A stretch of 64,000 nucleotides of DNA from Bifidobacterium hapali (GTDB taxonomy: Bacteria; Actinomycetota; Actinomycetes; Actinomycetales; Bifidobacteriaceae). The translations under genes were made by a program, and so were the position numbers. The DNA lies in assembly GCF_002259755.1 (NCBI RefSeq), contig NZ_MWWY01000020.1, positions 1 to 64,000 on the forward strand, written 5' to 3'. The notes beneath the pieces are model-generated. The model was given only the letters and a program-made list of their open reading frames with translations, was not told the origin of the DNA and searched no databases. Positions 1 to 8,521 of this stretch are shown here, in pieces; positions within the stretch are counted from its first letter, which is position 1; each line of letters opens with the position of its first letter.

Positions 1-819
1 GATTTGACGACGACTGCTGAACCCGCGTCCAAGCCGACTTCTCCGGATTTGACTGAGCAGAATAAGGGTAGTGTCACTGTTCCTGATAACACGGTGAAGG
101 CTGGTAGTGTTGCGCGTATTTACGTGAACAAGCTTGCTCAAGAGTGTGCTGCCAAGGTTGATGCGGGTGAGGATTGCTTCTGGTATTCATACATTTACAG
201 TAACCCAGTACGCTTGACCGGTCCAGACGGCTCCCCGTATGTGACAATCAAGAAGGATAAGAACGGTAAGTATTATTACGATGCGTTCATCCCAGCCAAC
301 TATTCAGGCTCTCATAAGATCGCATTGCAGGATGAAAAGGGCAATATTCAAGGCTGGACTGACGTAACCGTCGGAGAGCAAACCCCAACACCAACCCCGA
401 CACCTGCTGACAAGACTGCGTTGAACAAGGCGATTACTGCCGCGAGCAAGCTCGTGAAAACGGATTACACGCAAGCATCATGGGCACCGTTCGCGAAGGC
501 ACTTGAAGCAGCGAAGACGGTCGCCGGTAAGGCTGACGTCAAGCAGGCTGAGGTCGATGCCGCAGCTAAGGCGCTTGTGAACGCTCAGGCTGCGTTGAAG
601 AAGGCTGAGAAGACGCCAAGCAAGGATGAGTCGGGTAATAAGGCTGATACTGATACGACGAAGCCTGACACGGATAAGAAGCCGGAGCAGAAGCCTGCGA
701 AGACTGATACGAAGAAGCAGACACTACCTAAGGGTGGTGCCAGCATCATCGCAGTCATCGCAGTAATGGCTGCACTTGCCGCTACTGGCATAGTAGTCAT
801 GCACCGTCGCCGCGCGTAA
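1..819 (+). CDS. Sortase-anchored surface protein, 3' part
   Basis: The frame is open to the window edge, so the start lies upstream and only the last 272 codons are visible. In order they show an Ig-like extracellular domain (about residues 20-125), a Thr-Pro linker (TPTPTPTP), a FIVAR-type three-helix domain (about 135-200), a Lys/Asp/Thr-rich wall-spanning stretch, then LPKGG (about 241-245), a hydrophobic segment and a basic tail (RRRA). LPKGG is a variant of the usual LPxTG sortase signal. In bifidobacteria such C-termini are common on large extracellular glycosidases and adhesins; which it is cannot be told without the N-terminal part. A terminator follows. The cell-wall anchor is clear; the enzymatic role is unknown. 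Confidence 0.85.
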   Translation, partial: DLTTTAEPASKPTSPDLTEQNKGSVTVPDNTVKAGSVARIYVNKLAQECAAKVDAGEDCFWYSYIYSNPVRLTGPDGSPYVTIKKDKNGKYYYDAFIPANYSGSHKIALQDEKGNIQGWTDVTVGEQTPTPTPTPADKTALNKAITAASKLVKTDYTQASWAPFAKALEAAKTVAGKADVKQAEVDAAAKALVNAQAALKKAEKTPSKDESGNKADTDTTKPDTDKKPEQKPAKTDTKKQTLPKGGASIIAVIAVMAALAATGIVVMHRRRA

Positions 820-845
820 TACACGCCTAGACACATAACCTTCTC

Positions 846-878
846 AAGGGGTGGATATCGTAACGATACCCGCCCCTT
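846..878 (+). terminator. Terminator of the surface protein gene
   Basis: Arms 846-860 and 864-878 pair over 15 positions with one G-T pair and one mismatch around a TAA loop. They start 27 bases after the stop codon and are followed by a short pyrimidine run. Confidence 0.7.
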
Positions 879-889
879 TCCCATATATA

Positions 890-1537
890 ATCGCGACTCC
901 TCTTGTCAGGACAACACCGTTCAGCAAACAGCAACACTGTTTGTAGGTACGCCGACAGGCGAGCCAACAAACTACGCGCGTAGCGCACCCGTAATTGCAG
1001 AAGCGACTACAGGTGTTGAAAGACCCTAACTGAGCAGTACTACGACGCTGTCATTGACTTACGGTCGTCTACGGGGCTCTAGGAGGCCGTAACTCAGCAT
1101 TAAATTGGTATTAGTGCTCAGTTACGGTCGTTGTTGAGGGCGCAGGAGACTCTAACTGAGCAGTACTACGACGCTGTCATTGACTTACGGCCGCCTACAG
1201 GGCTCTAGGAGGCCGTAACTCAACAGGAGACTGACAATAGTGCTCAGTTACGGCCGCCTACAGGGCTCTAGGAGGCCATAACTCAACATTAGATTAGTGA
1301 TAGTGCTCAGTTACGGCCGTCTACAGGACTCTAGAAGACCGTAACTCAGCATTAAATTGGTGATAGTGCTCAGTTACGGCCGTTGTTGAGGGCGCAGGAG
1401 ACTCTAACTGAGCAGTACTACGGACACTATCATTGAGTTACGGCCGTCTACAGGGCTCTAGAAGACCGTAACTCAACATTAAATTGGTGATAATGCTCAG
1501 TTACGGCCGCCTGATCGCGGCTCCCCTTGTCAGGACA
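890..1537. repeat. Pair of 24-bp direct repeats flanking the 63-bp array
   Basis: Positions 890-913 and 1514-1537 match at 22 of 24 bases (core CTTGTCAGGACA preceded by ATCGCGRCTCC). Everything between them is non-coding. A shorter relative (CTCCCCTTGCTAGGACAG) lies near 37260, so the motif is dispersed. The stretch 914-1020 shows nothing further except the small palindrome CTACGCGCGTAG at 973-984. Confidence 0.7.
1022..1510. repeat. 63-bp tandem repeat array, hairpin-forming
   Basis: The hexamer TTACGG recurs at 1059, 1122, 1185, 1248, 1311, 1374, 1438 and 1501, giving a period of 63 bp with a single 64-bp step. Most units carry AGTTACGG and, about 35 bases later, CCGTAACT, so each can fold into a hairpin. 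There are two loop types: one with CTACAGGGCTCTAG (five units) and one with GTTGTTGAGGGCGCAGGAG (two units). No reading frame spans it. Function unknown. Confidence 0.85.
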
Positions 1538-2705
1538 GTAGGGTGTTGACTGTGTCTAGGATGGCTTGCACGTTGCTGGCGAACTCATCGGGTTCAGGCA
1601 GTAAGGAGATTGCGAGATATCCGTTGGAGGTCATGTCGAAGAAGTAACCGGGTTGTCCGGTGAGCTGGTGACGGTTAATCATGGTTAATACCAGCTCGTT
1701 TTCGTCGATCACGCTCGGTACACGCAACAATACGTTCCATCCGCCTTCGGCACGCAGTACGCTCACCAAACCGTACTGGTCAGCATCAAGCAGCTGGTGC
1801 AACAACGCAAGATTGCCGCGAACTCGCTGTTGTACGTGAGCAGTTTGTTCGGACGCAGCGTCCAACAATGCTGGAATATCGCGTGCAATAATGTCACTCA
1901 TCGGCAGATAATCGTCAGCAATCACGTCAAGCCGACGCTGCGCTTCCACAACATCGTCATCCGGTCCTGATACGTAAATCCAACCGACCTTAGCATGCGG
2001 AGCAGCAAGCATTTTCGAAAACCCGTCAAGCGCGAACGTGAGCACGCCCGTCTCCCCCGCAAGCCGCGCGTTACCGTCAAACGGTTCGAGCGAGTAATCA
2101 TAAAATACTTCGTCGGCAATAATCGCAATATCATGCGCACGACACAAGTCAATAATGCGTTGCCGTTCAGCAGGTTTAACGTATGAACCAGTCGGATTAT
2201 TCGGATTAATAAGCACGAGCGCACGAATTCGCTTGCCGTTAACCGGATCACTAAGTAACGACTCCAATTCGGCGATATCAATCATCCACGAGCCATCAAA
2301 CTGCAACTGGTATTCGATCGCGTCCACGCATTCAAGTCGCGCAATCGATTCAATCAGCGGATAACCGGGCTTAGGAGCGAGTACCGCGTCTCCAGCATCG
2401 CACAGCAGTTTCATCAGCCACGAGTAGGCTTCAGACGTAGAACTTAAAATGTACAGACGATCTGGGTCAACAGCATGTTCCTGCTGACCATCACGCGTCA
2501 GAAACGCTGCTAATGCTTCGCGCGCTGCACGAGGACCTCGCGGGTCAGCCGTGTAGATTTCCGGTACCAGCGCCGGTGCCAAACCATGCCGCGTCGGGTT
2601 GGAATCGTTGAGCTTGCCAAGCGTTACACCGCAGCGCTTACATGCTGCCTCGGCCGCCGCAATCGGATTAGGCGCACTAATATCAACTCGTGAGGAAAAC
2701 CGCAT
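1530..2705 (-). CDS. PLP-dependent class I/II aminotransferase
   Basis: Fold-type I aminotransferase of 391 residues, the usual family length. Visible landmarks are SSTSEAYS near 88-95 (cofactor phosphate contact), NPNNPTG at 168-174, ADEV with Asp198 (pyridine nitrogen) followed by Tyr202, and the Schiff-base lysine Lys231 in GFSKML. It would transfer an amino group between an amino acid and a 2-oxo acid in the cytosol; the substrate cannot be read from the sequence. It stands alone, with the glucokinase gene upstream separated by a long inverted repeat at 2743-2801 that begins about 38 bases before this start. Its 3' end reaches into the dispersed repeat at 1514-1537. Confidence 0.88.
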   Translation of the reverse strand: MRFSSRVDISAPNPIAAAEAACKRCGVTLGKLNDSNPTRHGLAPALVPEIYTADPRGPRAAREALAAFLTRDGQQEHAVDPDRLYILSSTSEAYSWLMKLLCDAGDAVLAPKPGYPLIESIARLECVDAIEYQLQFDGSWMIDIAELESLLSDPVNGKRIRALVLINPNNPTGSYVKPAERQRIIDLCRAHDIAIIADEVFYDYSLEPFDGNARLAGETGVLTFALDGFSKMLAAPHAKVGWIYVSGPDDDVVEAQRRLDVIADDYLPMSDIIARDIPALLDAASEQTAHVQQRVRGNLALLHQLLDADQYGLVSVLRAEGGWNVLLRVPSVIDENELVLTMINRHQLTGQPGYFFDMTSNGYLAISLLPEPDEFASNVQAILDTVNTLLS

Positions 2706-2742
2706 GAAGGCCAGTGTAGTCTGCGCCCATCCCCCACATATC

Positions 2743-2801
2743 GTAACGGTCGTGGTTCATGTCTGATCACACAGCAATCAGACATGAACCACGACCGTTA
2801 C
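2743..2801. terminator. Long perfect inverted repeat, probable terminator
   Basis: Arms 2743-2767 and 2777-2801 are perfect 25-bp complements around a 9-base loop. It lies 36 bases behind the glucokinase stop codon and just upstream of the aminotransferase start. No clear T-run follows. Termination of the glucokinase transcript is the likeliest role, but its place inside the aminotransferase promoter region could make it regulatory. Confidence 0.65.
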
Positions 2802-2836
2802 ATGCTTTGCCTCTCCAACAGAGCGAAGAGATAACC

Positions 2837-3598
2837 CTACTTCGTGCTCGCGTAGTAGGCGGCACCGATAATGCCAGCTTCATTGCGCAGCTTGGCCGGT
2901 ACAATCGGCGTCTTGATCTCAATGTACGGCAGGAAACGCTCGCTCTGACGGCTCACACCGCCACCGACCACGAACAGGTCCGGGTTGAAATACTTCTCCA
3001 TCAGACCGTAATACTTCGTCAAACGCTTTGCCCACTTCTTGTAGCCGAGTTCCTCACGCTCACGCACAGCAGAAGACGCGTACTTTTCAGCATCCCCCTT
3101 GCCCTTAGCAAGTTCGATATGACCGAGCTCAGTATTCGGCACGAGTACACCGTTATAAATCAGTGCAGTGCCAATACCCGTGCCGAGTGTCGTCGCGATC
3201 ACCAGACCGTTCTGTCCTTGAGCCGCACCGTACTGCTGTTCAGCCAGTCCTGCGGCATCCGCATCGTTGACCACAATAACTGGACGACCGCACGCTTCGG
3301 AGAATACTTCGGTAACGTCTACGCCAATCCACGACTGGTCGAGGTTTGCCATAAAATCGAGCTTCTGACCGGGCTTAATTGGAGCCGGGAAGGCAATACC
3401 AACCGGCACAGAATCCGGCACTTCAAAATGGTCGAGCTGCTGACGCACGATCGCAGCAACCGCTTGCGGCGTCGACACTTCCGGGGTGAGAATCTTCAGA
3501 CGCGGTTCAGCAAACTCGCCCTTTTCAAGATCGACTGGAGCTGCCTTGATACCAGAACCACCGATATCCACGCCGAACGCTTGCGCTGTTACAATCAT
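2837..3598 (-). CDS. ppgK: Polyphosphate glucokinase (ROK family)
   Basis: Phosphorylates glucose to glucose-6-phosphate using inorganic polyphosphate (and usually ATP), feeding sugar into the bifid shunt. The 253-residue protein has the phosphate-binding motif DIGGSGIK at 11-18, the actinobacterial PpgK signature ELGHIELAKGKGDAEKYAS in its central part, a glycine-rich TTLGTGIGTALI and a C-terminal VVGGGVSR. I chose the ATG at 3598 because GAGAGG sits 6-7 bases before it; an in-frame start 7 codons earlier lacks this. Upstream, GTTCCA-N5-TGGAAC (3620-3636) overlaps a possible -10 (TATAAG). Cytosolic, monocistronic. Confidence 0.93.
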   Translation of the reverse strand: MIVTAQAFGVDIGGSGIKAAPVDLEKGEFAEPRLKILTPEVSTPQAVAAIVRQQLDHFEVPDSVPVGIAFPAPIKPGQKLDFMANLDQSWIGVDVTEVFSEACGRPVIVVNDADAAGLAEQQYGAAQGQNGLVIATTLGTGIGTALIYNGVLVPNTELGHIELAKGKGDAEKYASSAVREREELGYKKWAKRLTKYYGLMEKYFNPDLFVVGGGVSRQSERFLPYIEIKTPIVPAKLRNEAGIIGAAYYASTK

Positions 3599-3619
3599 CG
3601 TTGACCTCTCTTTCAACAT

Positions 3620-3636
3620 GTTCCAAAGTCTGGAAC
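3620..3636. promoter_or_regulatory. Small inverted repeat upstream of ppgK
   Basis: GTTCCAAAGTCTGGAAC has 6-bp arms around 5 bases, directly beside a TATAAG hexamer on the minus strand. It may be an operator at the ppgK promoter; weak evidence. Confidence 0.3.
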
Positions 3637-3773
3637 TTATATCACCTTGGTAGGGGCATTGTATAACGTCGGCGAGCCAACATGCACACTCATCCCACTA
3701 CTAGGAGTAGTCAGTTACGTTATTGCGGAATTACTTGTACTTTGACTGTTGAATCGTGCAATAATACGAGAGT

Positions 3774-4553
3774 ATGGAACATACACAATTGATTGATGCA
3801 GTCAATATTCGCACTGCGGTACGCGCTTATGATAATGAGCCAATCGACGACGATACGGCACGACAGCTCTCGATGACGTTAGACGCGATTAATACGCTTG
3901 CCGGCACGCATATGCAGCTCGTACTGAATCAGCCGAAAGTATTCGCTGCTGCTAACGAGTCTGGACACTTGACCAATGCTGCGAACTATATTGCACTTGT
4001 CGAGCCGAACGATGATCTTGAAGCCCGGGAACGCGCTGGATTCTATGCGGAGCGTGCGGTGCTTACCGCAACGTTGCGAGGACTTGGCACACTGTGGGTT
4101 GGTGGTAGCTGGGATCGCGATGAAGCGGCTCGTCACTGCCGTATTGAACACGGCGAGGAACTGTATTTGTGCGTTGTGATCGGTTACCCTGAGCATCACT
4201 TGTCGTATCAGGCGAAGTCATATGATGAGCTTGTAGAGTTCCAGCGGTCGCATCGGCCGACGAAAACGTTTGCACAGTTTACAGCTGAGATGAGTGATAC
4301 TGAACGAGCTGCCGCACCGGACTGGTTTACCGCTGGCGTTGAGACTGCGATGAAAGCACCGAGCGCGATGAATAAGCAGCCGGTGACGTTTACGTATGAT
4401 GCGGTGACTGACAGCGCGATTGCACGACTTGATCCGCGTGAAACATATCGTGAAACGCTCAATGATTTGGGGATTGCGAAGTTACACTTCCAGATCGGTG
4501 CCGGCACTGGCGAGTGGACGTGGGGCGACGGGGGTCGGTTCACGCGTAAGTGA
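3774..4553 (+). CDS. Nitroreductase-like flavoprotein
   Basis: 259 residues matching the putative nitroreductase (TM1586-like) family: an N-terminal half beginning IDAVNIRTAVRAYDNEPID, a helix with GFYAERAVLTATLRGLGTLWVGG typical of the FMN-site region, then LCVVIGYP; the second half repeats the pattern with APSAMNKQPVTF and the C-terminal KLHFQIGAGTGEWTWG. Such proteins reduce quinones or nitro compounds with NAD(P)H and FMN; the natural substrate is unknown. The ribosome site is weak (GAGAG). It is transcribed away from ppgK and stands alone; the gap behind it carries a dispersed repeat. Confidence 0.8.
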   Translation: MEHTQLIDAVNIRTAVRAYDNEPIDDDTARQLSMTLDAINTLAGTHMQLVLNQPKVFAAANESGHLTNAANYIALVEPNDDLEARERAGFYAERAVLTATLRGLGTLWVGGSWDRDEAARHCRIEHGEELYLCVVIGYPEHHLSYQAKSYDELVEFQRSHRPTKTFAQFTAEMSDTERAAAPDWFTAGVETAMKAPSAMNKQPVTFTYDAVTDSAIARLDPRETYRETLNDLGIAKLHFQIGAGTGEWTWGDGGRFTRK

Positions 4554-4584
4554 TGCGAGTCAGCCTCTTGTTAGGGTAACTGTT

Positions 4585-4646
4585 TGAGGGGTAGTTACGG
4601 GTTATGCGTCGAAAGGTGTGACTACCCCTCAGTCAGCTTCGCTGAC
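4585..4646. repeat. Dispersed intergenic repeat with hairpins
   Basis: TGAGGGGTAGT (4585-4595) pairs with ACTACCCCTCA (4621-4631), and GTCAGCTTCGCTGAC (4632-4646) is a second hairpin. The 24 bases at 4620-4643 recur exactly at 26265-26288. It lies between the convergent nitroreductase and glycosyltransferase genes, where it could end both transcripts. Confidence 0.7.
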
Positions 4647-4675
4647 AGCTCGTCCTGCAATTATGGACTATAGCG

Positions 4676-5689
4676 CTATTTGAGTGGGGGCATTGGCTTC
4701 CAAGTGGGGTCGTGCATGAGAGCGCGTGAATCCCACCAACCTTTAGCAATCTGCACAAGACCGGTTGCAACATGTTCACGATCAACCATCACTAAGCGAA
4801 TAACTTCCTTCGCAGCGGTTGCGATCGTGCCAAGACCAAACAGGAACGGTCGAAAATCACCGTGCACCATAAAGTAGCGAGCCATAAACCCGCGATTGCG
4901 CATAATATGATACCGGTTCATGTCAGACGTCGAATTGAGCTGACGCAACCCAGCAATATCCCAGTTGCCAATTTCACGCGTGCGCCGCAACACTACGTCA
5001 GGCACGACAATCGGATTGGTAACCTTGCTCGCAAGATATCCGTAAATCGTGTCGTCCCAGTAAATAAAGAATCGCGGGTCCGGAAAACCAATCTTCTCAA
5101 CAATGCGGCGACGGAACAGACCACCTTCAAAGCACAGCGTGTCCATCACACGGTAACCGGCGCGACCGAATGCGGCTGGAGCAATCGGGTTAGGAATACC
5201 GAGCGGCACGATGAAATCATACTGCCAGTAGAACGGACCGCCGTCGAAATCGTAACGGCTGCCTTGAATCACATCGTGACGCGGCGTCCACTTGGCGAGC
5301 TTTTCAATACCATCAGGTTCAACGGCAACGTCGTCGTCCATAACCCAAAACCATTCGGCGCCAAGCTCATATGCCTTTTTCACACCGGCAGAAAAACCGC
5401 CGGCACCACCCAAGTTGTCAGTCTGGGGCGCATACACTACGCGACGCTCGTTGCCGCTCGCATCAGCTACCGTTTGCCCCCACTGCTTGGTGACACGCGT
5501 AGCAAACTCGTCTACCATGTCACTCGTCTCATCAGAGGCTTCATTGTCGACAATCACAATACGCCACGGTGCAACAGTTAACTGTTCGATCGAATCAAAC
5601 AGCTTCGCTAACAGCTGCTGACGCTTGTATGTGACGACAACGATCGCCAATTTGTCGATGGTTTTCTTTGCGGCATGCTTTTCGCTCAT
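4676..5689 (-). CDS. Family 2 glycosyltransferase (GlfT2/rhamnosyl type)
   Basis: GT-A fold enzyme with LAIVVVTYKRQQLLAKLFDS near the N-terminus, VIVDNEASDETSDM, and the metal-binding DDD in WFWVMDDDV; FFIYWDDTIYGY is typical of galactofuranosyl/rhamnosyl transferases that build cell-wall or capsule polysaccharide. There is no membrane segment, so it probably works at the inner membrane face on an activated sugar. The ATG at 5689 has GGAA before it; in-frame ATGs at 5698, 5707 and 5725 are possible. It follows ftsQ by 57 bases on the same strand and may be read through from the dcw operon. Acceptor unknown. Confidence 0.85.
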   Translation of the reverse strand: MSEKHAAKKTIDKLAIVVVTYKRQQLLAKLFDSIEQLTVAPWRIVIVDNEASDETSDMVDEFATRVTKQWGQTVADASGNERRVVYAPQTDNLGGAGGFSAGVKKAYELGAEWFWVMDDDVAVEPDGIEKLAKWTPRHDVIQGSRYDFDGGPFYWQYDFIVPLGIPNPIAPAAFGRAGYRVMDTLCFEGGLFRRRIVEKIGFPDPRFFIYWDDTIYGYLASKVTNPIVVPDVVLRRTREIGNWDIAGLRQLNSTSDMNRYHIMRNRGFMARYFMVHGDFRPFLFGLGTIATAAKEVIRLVMVDREHVATGLVQIAKGWWDSRALMHDPTWKPMPPLK

Positions 5690-5746
5690 GCGTTCCATTG
5701 TATGCATACCGCCGCGCAACAACACACATATCGGCTATGCAATCGG

Positions 5747-6844
5747 CTACTTAATGATCGGGCGCGAAGGAGCAGAAACGTCAACCTGCGTTTTGTCTCC
5801 GATCACATTCGGGTCAGACAGTATTTTGTCAACAATCGCTTTCTTCAACTCTAAATCGGACGAGTCTCCCCAGACCACCACATGCTCACCACCGTTGAGT
5901 TCGGTCGTAATGGAATCCTGCGTAGCAGCGGTGACTTTCGTAATAGACCCGCGCATTGACGACGACAAGCTACCGAGTACTTTGAGCGCTTCCTGAATAG
6001 CCTTGTTATCGAGGCTTCGGGTAACATCCTTAACTTCAATAACTGGAATACCTTCGGTTGACGCATCCCCAACCGTATTGAGTATGCGACCTTGATCGTC
6101 AACCGCAACCAAACCAGAAGAAGCAGTCTTCAACATGGCAGCTGGCTGTTGAGCTTTGACAGACACCGAAAGCGACTTAGGAAACTTCTTACTCACCTGT
6201 GCTTCAGTCACACCGGGAATGTTCTGTAACTGCGTTACCACGTCTTTCGATGAGACAAGAAACAGCGATTTACCAGACTGCTTGTCTGCAATCGCAAGAA
6301 TATCGTCACGACTCACCCACGCATTGCCGCCAGTCACACTGATTTGCGAGGTTTCAAGACGAAACACTGGAGACAGGAACAACAACCATGCCAGCGCACA
6401 TATCGCAACCAGCGATGCAATAATAGCCGTTATGCGCAGTGCAAGAACACGCCGACCAGCGCGCCGACGTTCTTTAAGACGCGCGTCAAAATCGACGATT
6501 TTCGGCCGTACCGGCAGTCCCAGCGCACCAGCAGTCTCGTTCAATGTTGCGGCGAGCGCATCTTCACTTGGCATGCGTCGAGCGTCAACGAATCCGTGAC
6601 GTACCGTGTCACCATCGGCTGTAACCGTATGCGAGGCAACTGCACGCGCGGTACGTGTACGAGTCATACCAGTGTTTGTTTCACCGGTATTGCGACGTTC
6701 TTTGGATGAGCTGATCTTACGACCGGTTGTATTCCCTGTTGAGACGGACGAACTGGCAGCACTCGTCGAACGCGACTGTCTTGACGCGTTCGACGAGTGC
6801 GGTGTATCTGCGCTTTCGTGCGAGCTGACGATGCGACGACCCAT
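5747..6844 (-). CDS. ftsQ: Cell division protein FtsQ
   Basis: Divisome scaffold linking early and late division proteins. Residues 1-130 form a long low-complexity, Ser/Thr/Arg-rich cytoplasmic tail, followed by one membrane helix (about 137-157) and a POTRA domain (about 163-235, FRLETSQISVTGGNAWVSRDDI), then the FtsQ/DivIB domain. The 365 residues exceed the usual 250-300 because of the tail. The ATG overlaps the murC stop codon by one base (TAATG) and lacks a good Shine-Dalgarno, so translational coupling is likely. It is the last dcw gene here; ftsZ does not follow. Confidence 0.92.
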   Translation of the reverse strand: MGRRIVSSHESADTPHSSNASRQSRSTSAASSSVSTGNTTGRKISSSKERRNTGETNTGMTRTRTARAVASHTVTADGDTVRHGFVDARRMPSEDALAATLNETAGALGLPVRPKIVDFDARLKERRRAGRRVLALRITAIIASLVAICALAWLLFLSPVFRLETSQISVTGGNAWVSRDDILAIADKQSGKSLFLVSSKDVVTQLQNIPGVTEAQVSKKFPKSLSVSVKAQQPAAMLKTASSGLVAVDDQGRILNTVGDASTEGIPVIEVKDVTRSLDNKAIQEALKVLGSLSSSMRGSITKVTAATQDSITTELNGGEHVVVWGDSSDLELKKAIVDKILSDPNVIGDKTQVDVSAPSRPIIK

Positions 6845-8496
6845 TAGCGACCGTTCACTGAGTCGCTTGACGGACTATTTACCGAACTCGTCGAATCGTT
6901 GACCGCAGTAGTCGTATTTTGCGATTCTTCGCCAGTCGGGCAGTCGAAACGATGCGCGGCGAGCGCATGCAGGAGTACATCATCCATTGTCGTGATATCA
7001 CCGGCGCCAACCGTGAAAATTACATCGCCGTGATGGGCTCGCATTGCAAGCATTTGCGCAGCGGTACGCATGTCGTCAACGGCTGTAATCCACTGTTCTG
7101 CCGGTTCGTGCGCAATATCAGTAGCCGCATCTACGATCGTGCGCGCGGTCACGTCAGGAAAATCTTCCTGCTTTTCGCGCGCGGGGAAAATACCGGTGAC
7201 GATCACATCGTCAGCTTTTGCGAGCGCTTGAGCAAACTCGTGTGCGAAGAACTTTGTACGCGAGAATAGGTGCGGTTGGAATAGTACGTGAAGTGTGGCT
7301 TGCGGATAGCGACGTCGCGCAGCGTCGAGCAGCGCGGCAATTTCGGTGGGATGATGTGCGTAATCGTCTACGACGCTCACTTGCGCAACGGTGCCGCGGA
7401 TTTGGAAACGTCGTGCAGCACCGAGGAAGCTAGATACTGCATCGGCTGCCGCATGCGGGTCCACGCCGAGCAGCACGCTTGCGATAATCGCTGCAGTAGC
7501 ATTGCGCGCATTGTGTAATCCCGGAATCACGAGTTGCACTGGCAGTGACAGGCTCTCATTGCCGCCGATTACGGATGCCGGCAGATCGATCGTGAATCGT
7601 TCTGCACCGCTGCCTACGTGTTCACTTTCCGAGGTGATACGCACGAGCGTCGCACCGTTGAGATCGCCGATTTCGTTCGCGCAGCGTGTTGAATAGACGA
7701 TTGTGCGTGCTGCAACAGCCGGTTCGAGCGCGCGCAGCACGGTGAGTGCGCCATCGTCATCCGCGCACATCACCACATGATTGAGCGCGTGACCAACATG
7801 TTCAACGAACGCTGCATGGTAGCGTTCCGCAGTACCGTAATGGTCAAGATGATCAGGTTCAGCGTTCGTGACTACGGCGATTGTCGGCTGGTATTTTTCG
7901 AAACTACCGTCGGATTCGTCCGCTTCCGCAACGAGCACATCGCCGTGACCGGCGTGACCACCGTCCAACGTGCTGCCGTCTGGTCCTTGAATTGAACCGC
8001 CGATCGCATAGCTAGGATCGGCGAGCGTTCCAGTACCAGCGTGGGTGAGAATATGCGCGATCATTGAACTTGTTGTAGTTTTGCCGTGTGCACCGGCCAC
8101 GGTTACTGCACGACGACCGTGCATGAGCAGGGCGAGAATATCGCTGCGGTGCACAATATGCGCTCCAGCTGCATGTGCGGCAACGATTTCAGGATTGTCA
8201 GGTTTGATTGCGCTCGAATACACCACCGTATGCGCGCCGGAGATATTTTCCGCACGCTGACCAAATTCGACATTGATACCGAGGGAGGTGAGTCGGTCGG
8301 TTTTCGCACTGCGTTCGCGGTCTGAACCGTCAACGTCAACGCCCTGTTCGTGTAGCATTTCCGCGAGCACGCTCATGCCCGCTCCCCCAATGCCGATAAA
8401 ATGTGTACGACCGAGCGTGTTTACGTTATCGGTTGCAGTAAACGCAGCATGAGTCGGATCAAGCTGGATTACTTCGTTGTCGTTGGTATCACTCAA
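6844..8496 (-). CDS. murC: UDP-N-acetylmuramate--L-alanine ligase
   Basis: ATP-dependent first amino-acid addition in peptidoglycan precursor synthesis. GIGGAGMS at 35-42 binds the UDP-sugar, the P-loop AGAHGKTTTS spans about 134-143, EADESDGSF and the DHLDHYG stretch form the central domain, and the C-terminal domain begins near RRFQIRG with DDYAHHPTEI. The last 30 residues are a Ser/Thr/Asn-rich tail without conservation. The start is a TTG at 8496 with TAGGAG 7 bases upstream; no ATG fits. It follows murG by 25 bases and overlaps ftsQ by one. Confidence 0.96.
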   Translation of the reverse strand: MSDTNDNEVIQLDPTHAAFTATDNVNTLGRTHFIGIGGAGMSVLAEMLHEQGVDVDGSDRERSAKTDRLTSLGINVEFGQRAENISGAHTVVYSSAIKPDNPEIVAAHAAGAHIVHRSDILALLMHGRRAVTVAGAHGKTTTSSMIAHILTHAGTGTLADPSYAIGGSIQGPDGSTLDGGHAGHGDVLVAEADESDGSFEKYQPTIAVVTNAEPDHLDHYGTAERYHAAFVEHVGHALNHVVMCADDDGALTVLRALEPAVAARTIVYSTRCANEIGDLNGATLVRITSESEHVGSGAERFTIDLPASVIGGNESLSLPVQLVIPGLHNARNATAAIIASVLLGVDPHAAADAVSSFLGAARRFQIRGTVAQVSVVDDYAHHPTEIAALLDAARRRYPQATLHVLFQPHLFSRTKFFAHEFAQALAKADDVIVTGIFPAREKQEDFPDVTARTIVDAATDIAHEPAEQWITAVDDMRTAAQMLAMRAHHGDVIFTVGAGDITTMDDVLLHALAAHRFDCPTGEESQNTTTAVNDSTSSVNSPSSDSVNGR

Positions 8497-8521
8497 CGGT
8501 ATGCTCCTATATTCCTTGGAA

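Noticed and set aside
1022-1510. CRISPR array
   Set aside because: The 63-bp units are similar over their whole length, with no unique spacers, and no cas genes are near.
2759-3604. Plus-strand frame of 281 codons opposite ppgK
   Set aside because: Antisense shadow of a well-supported gene; it starts inside the inverted repeat and its translation has no domain character.
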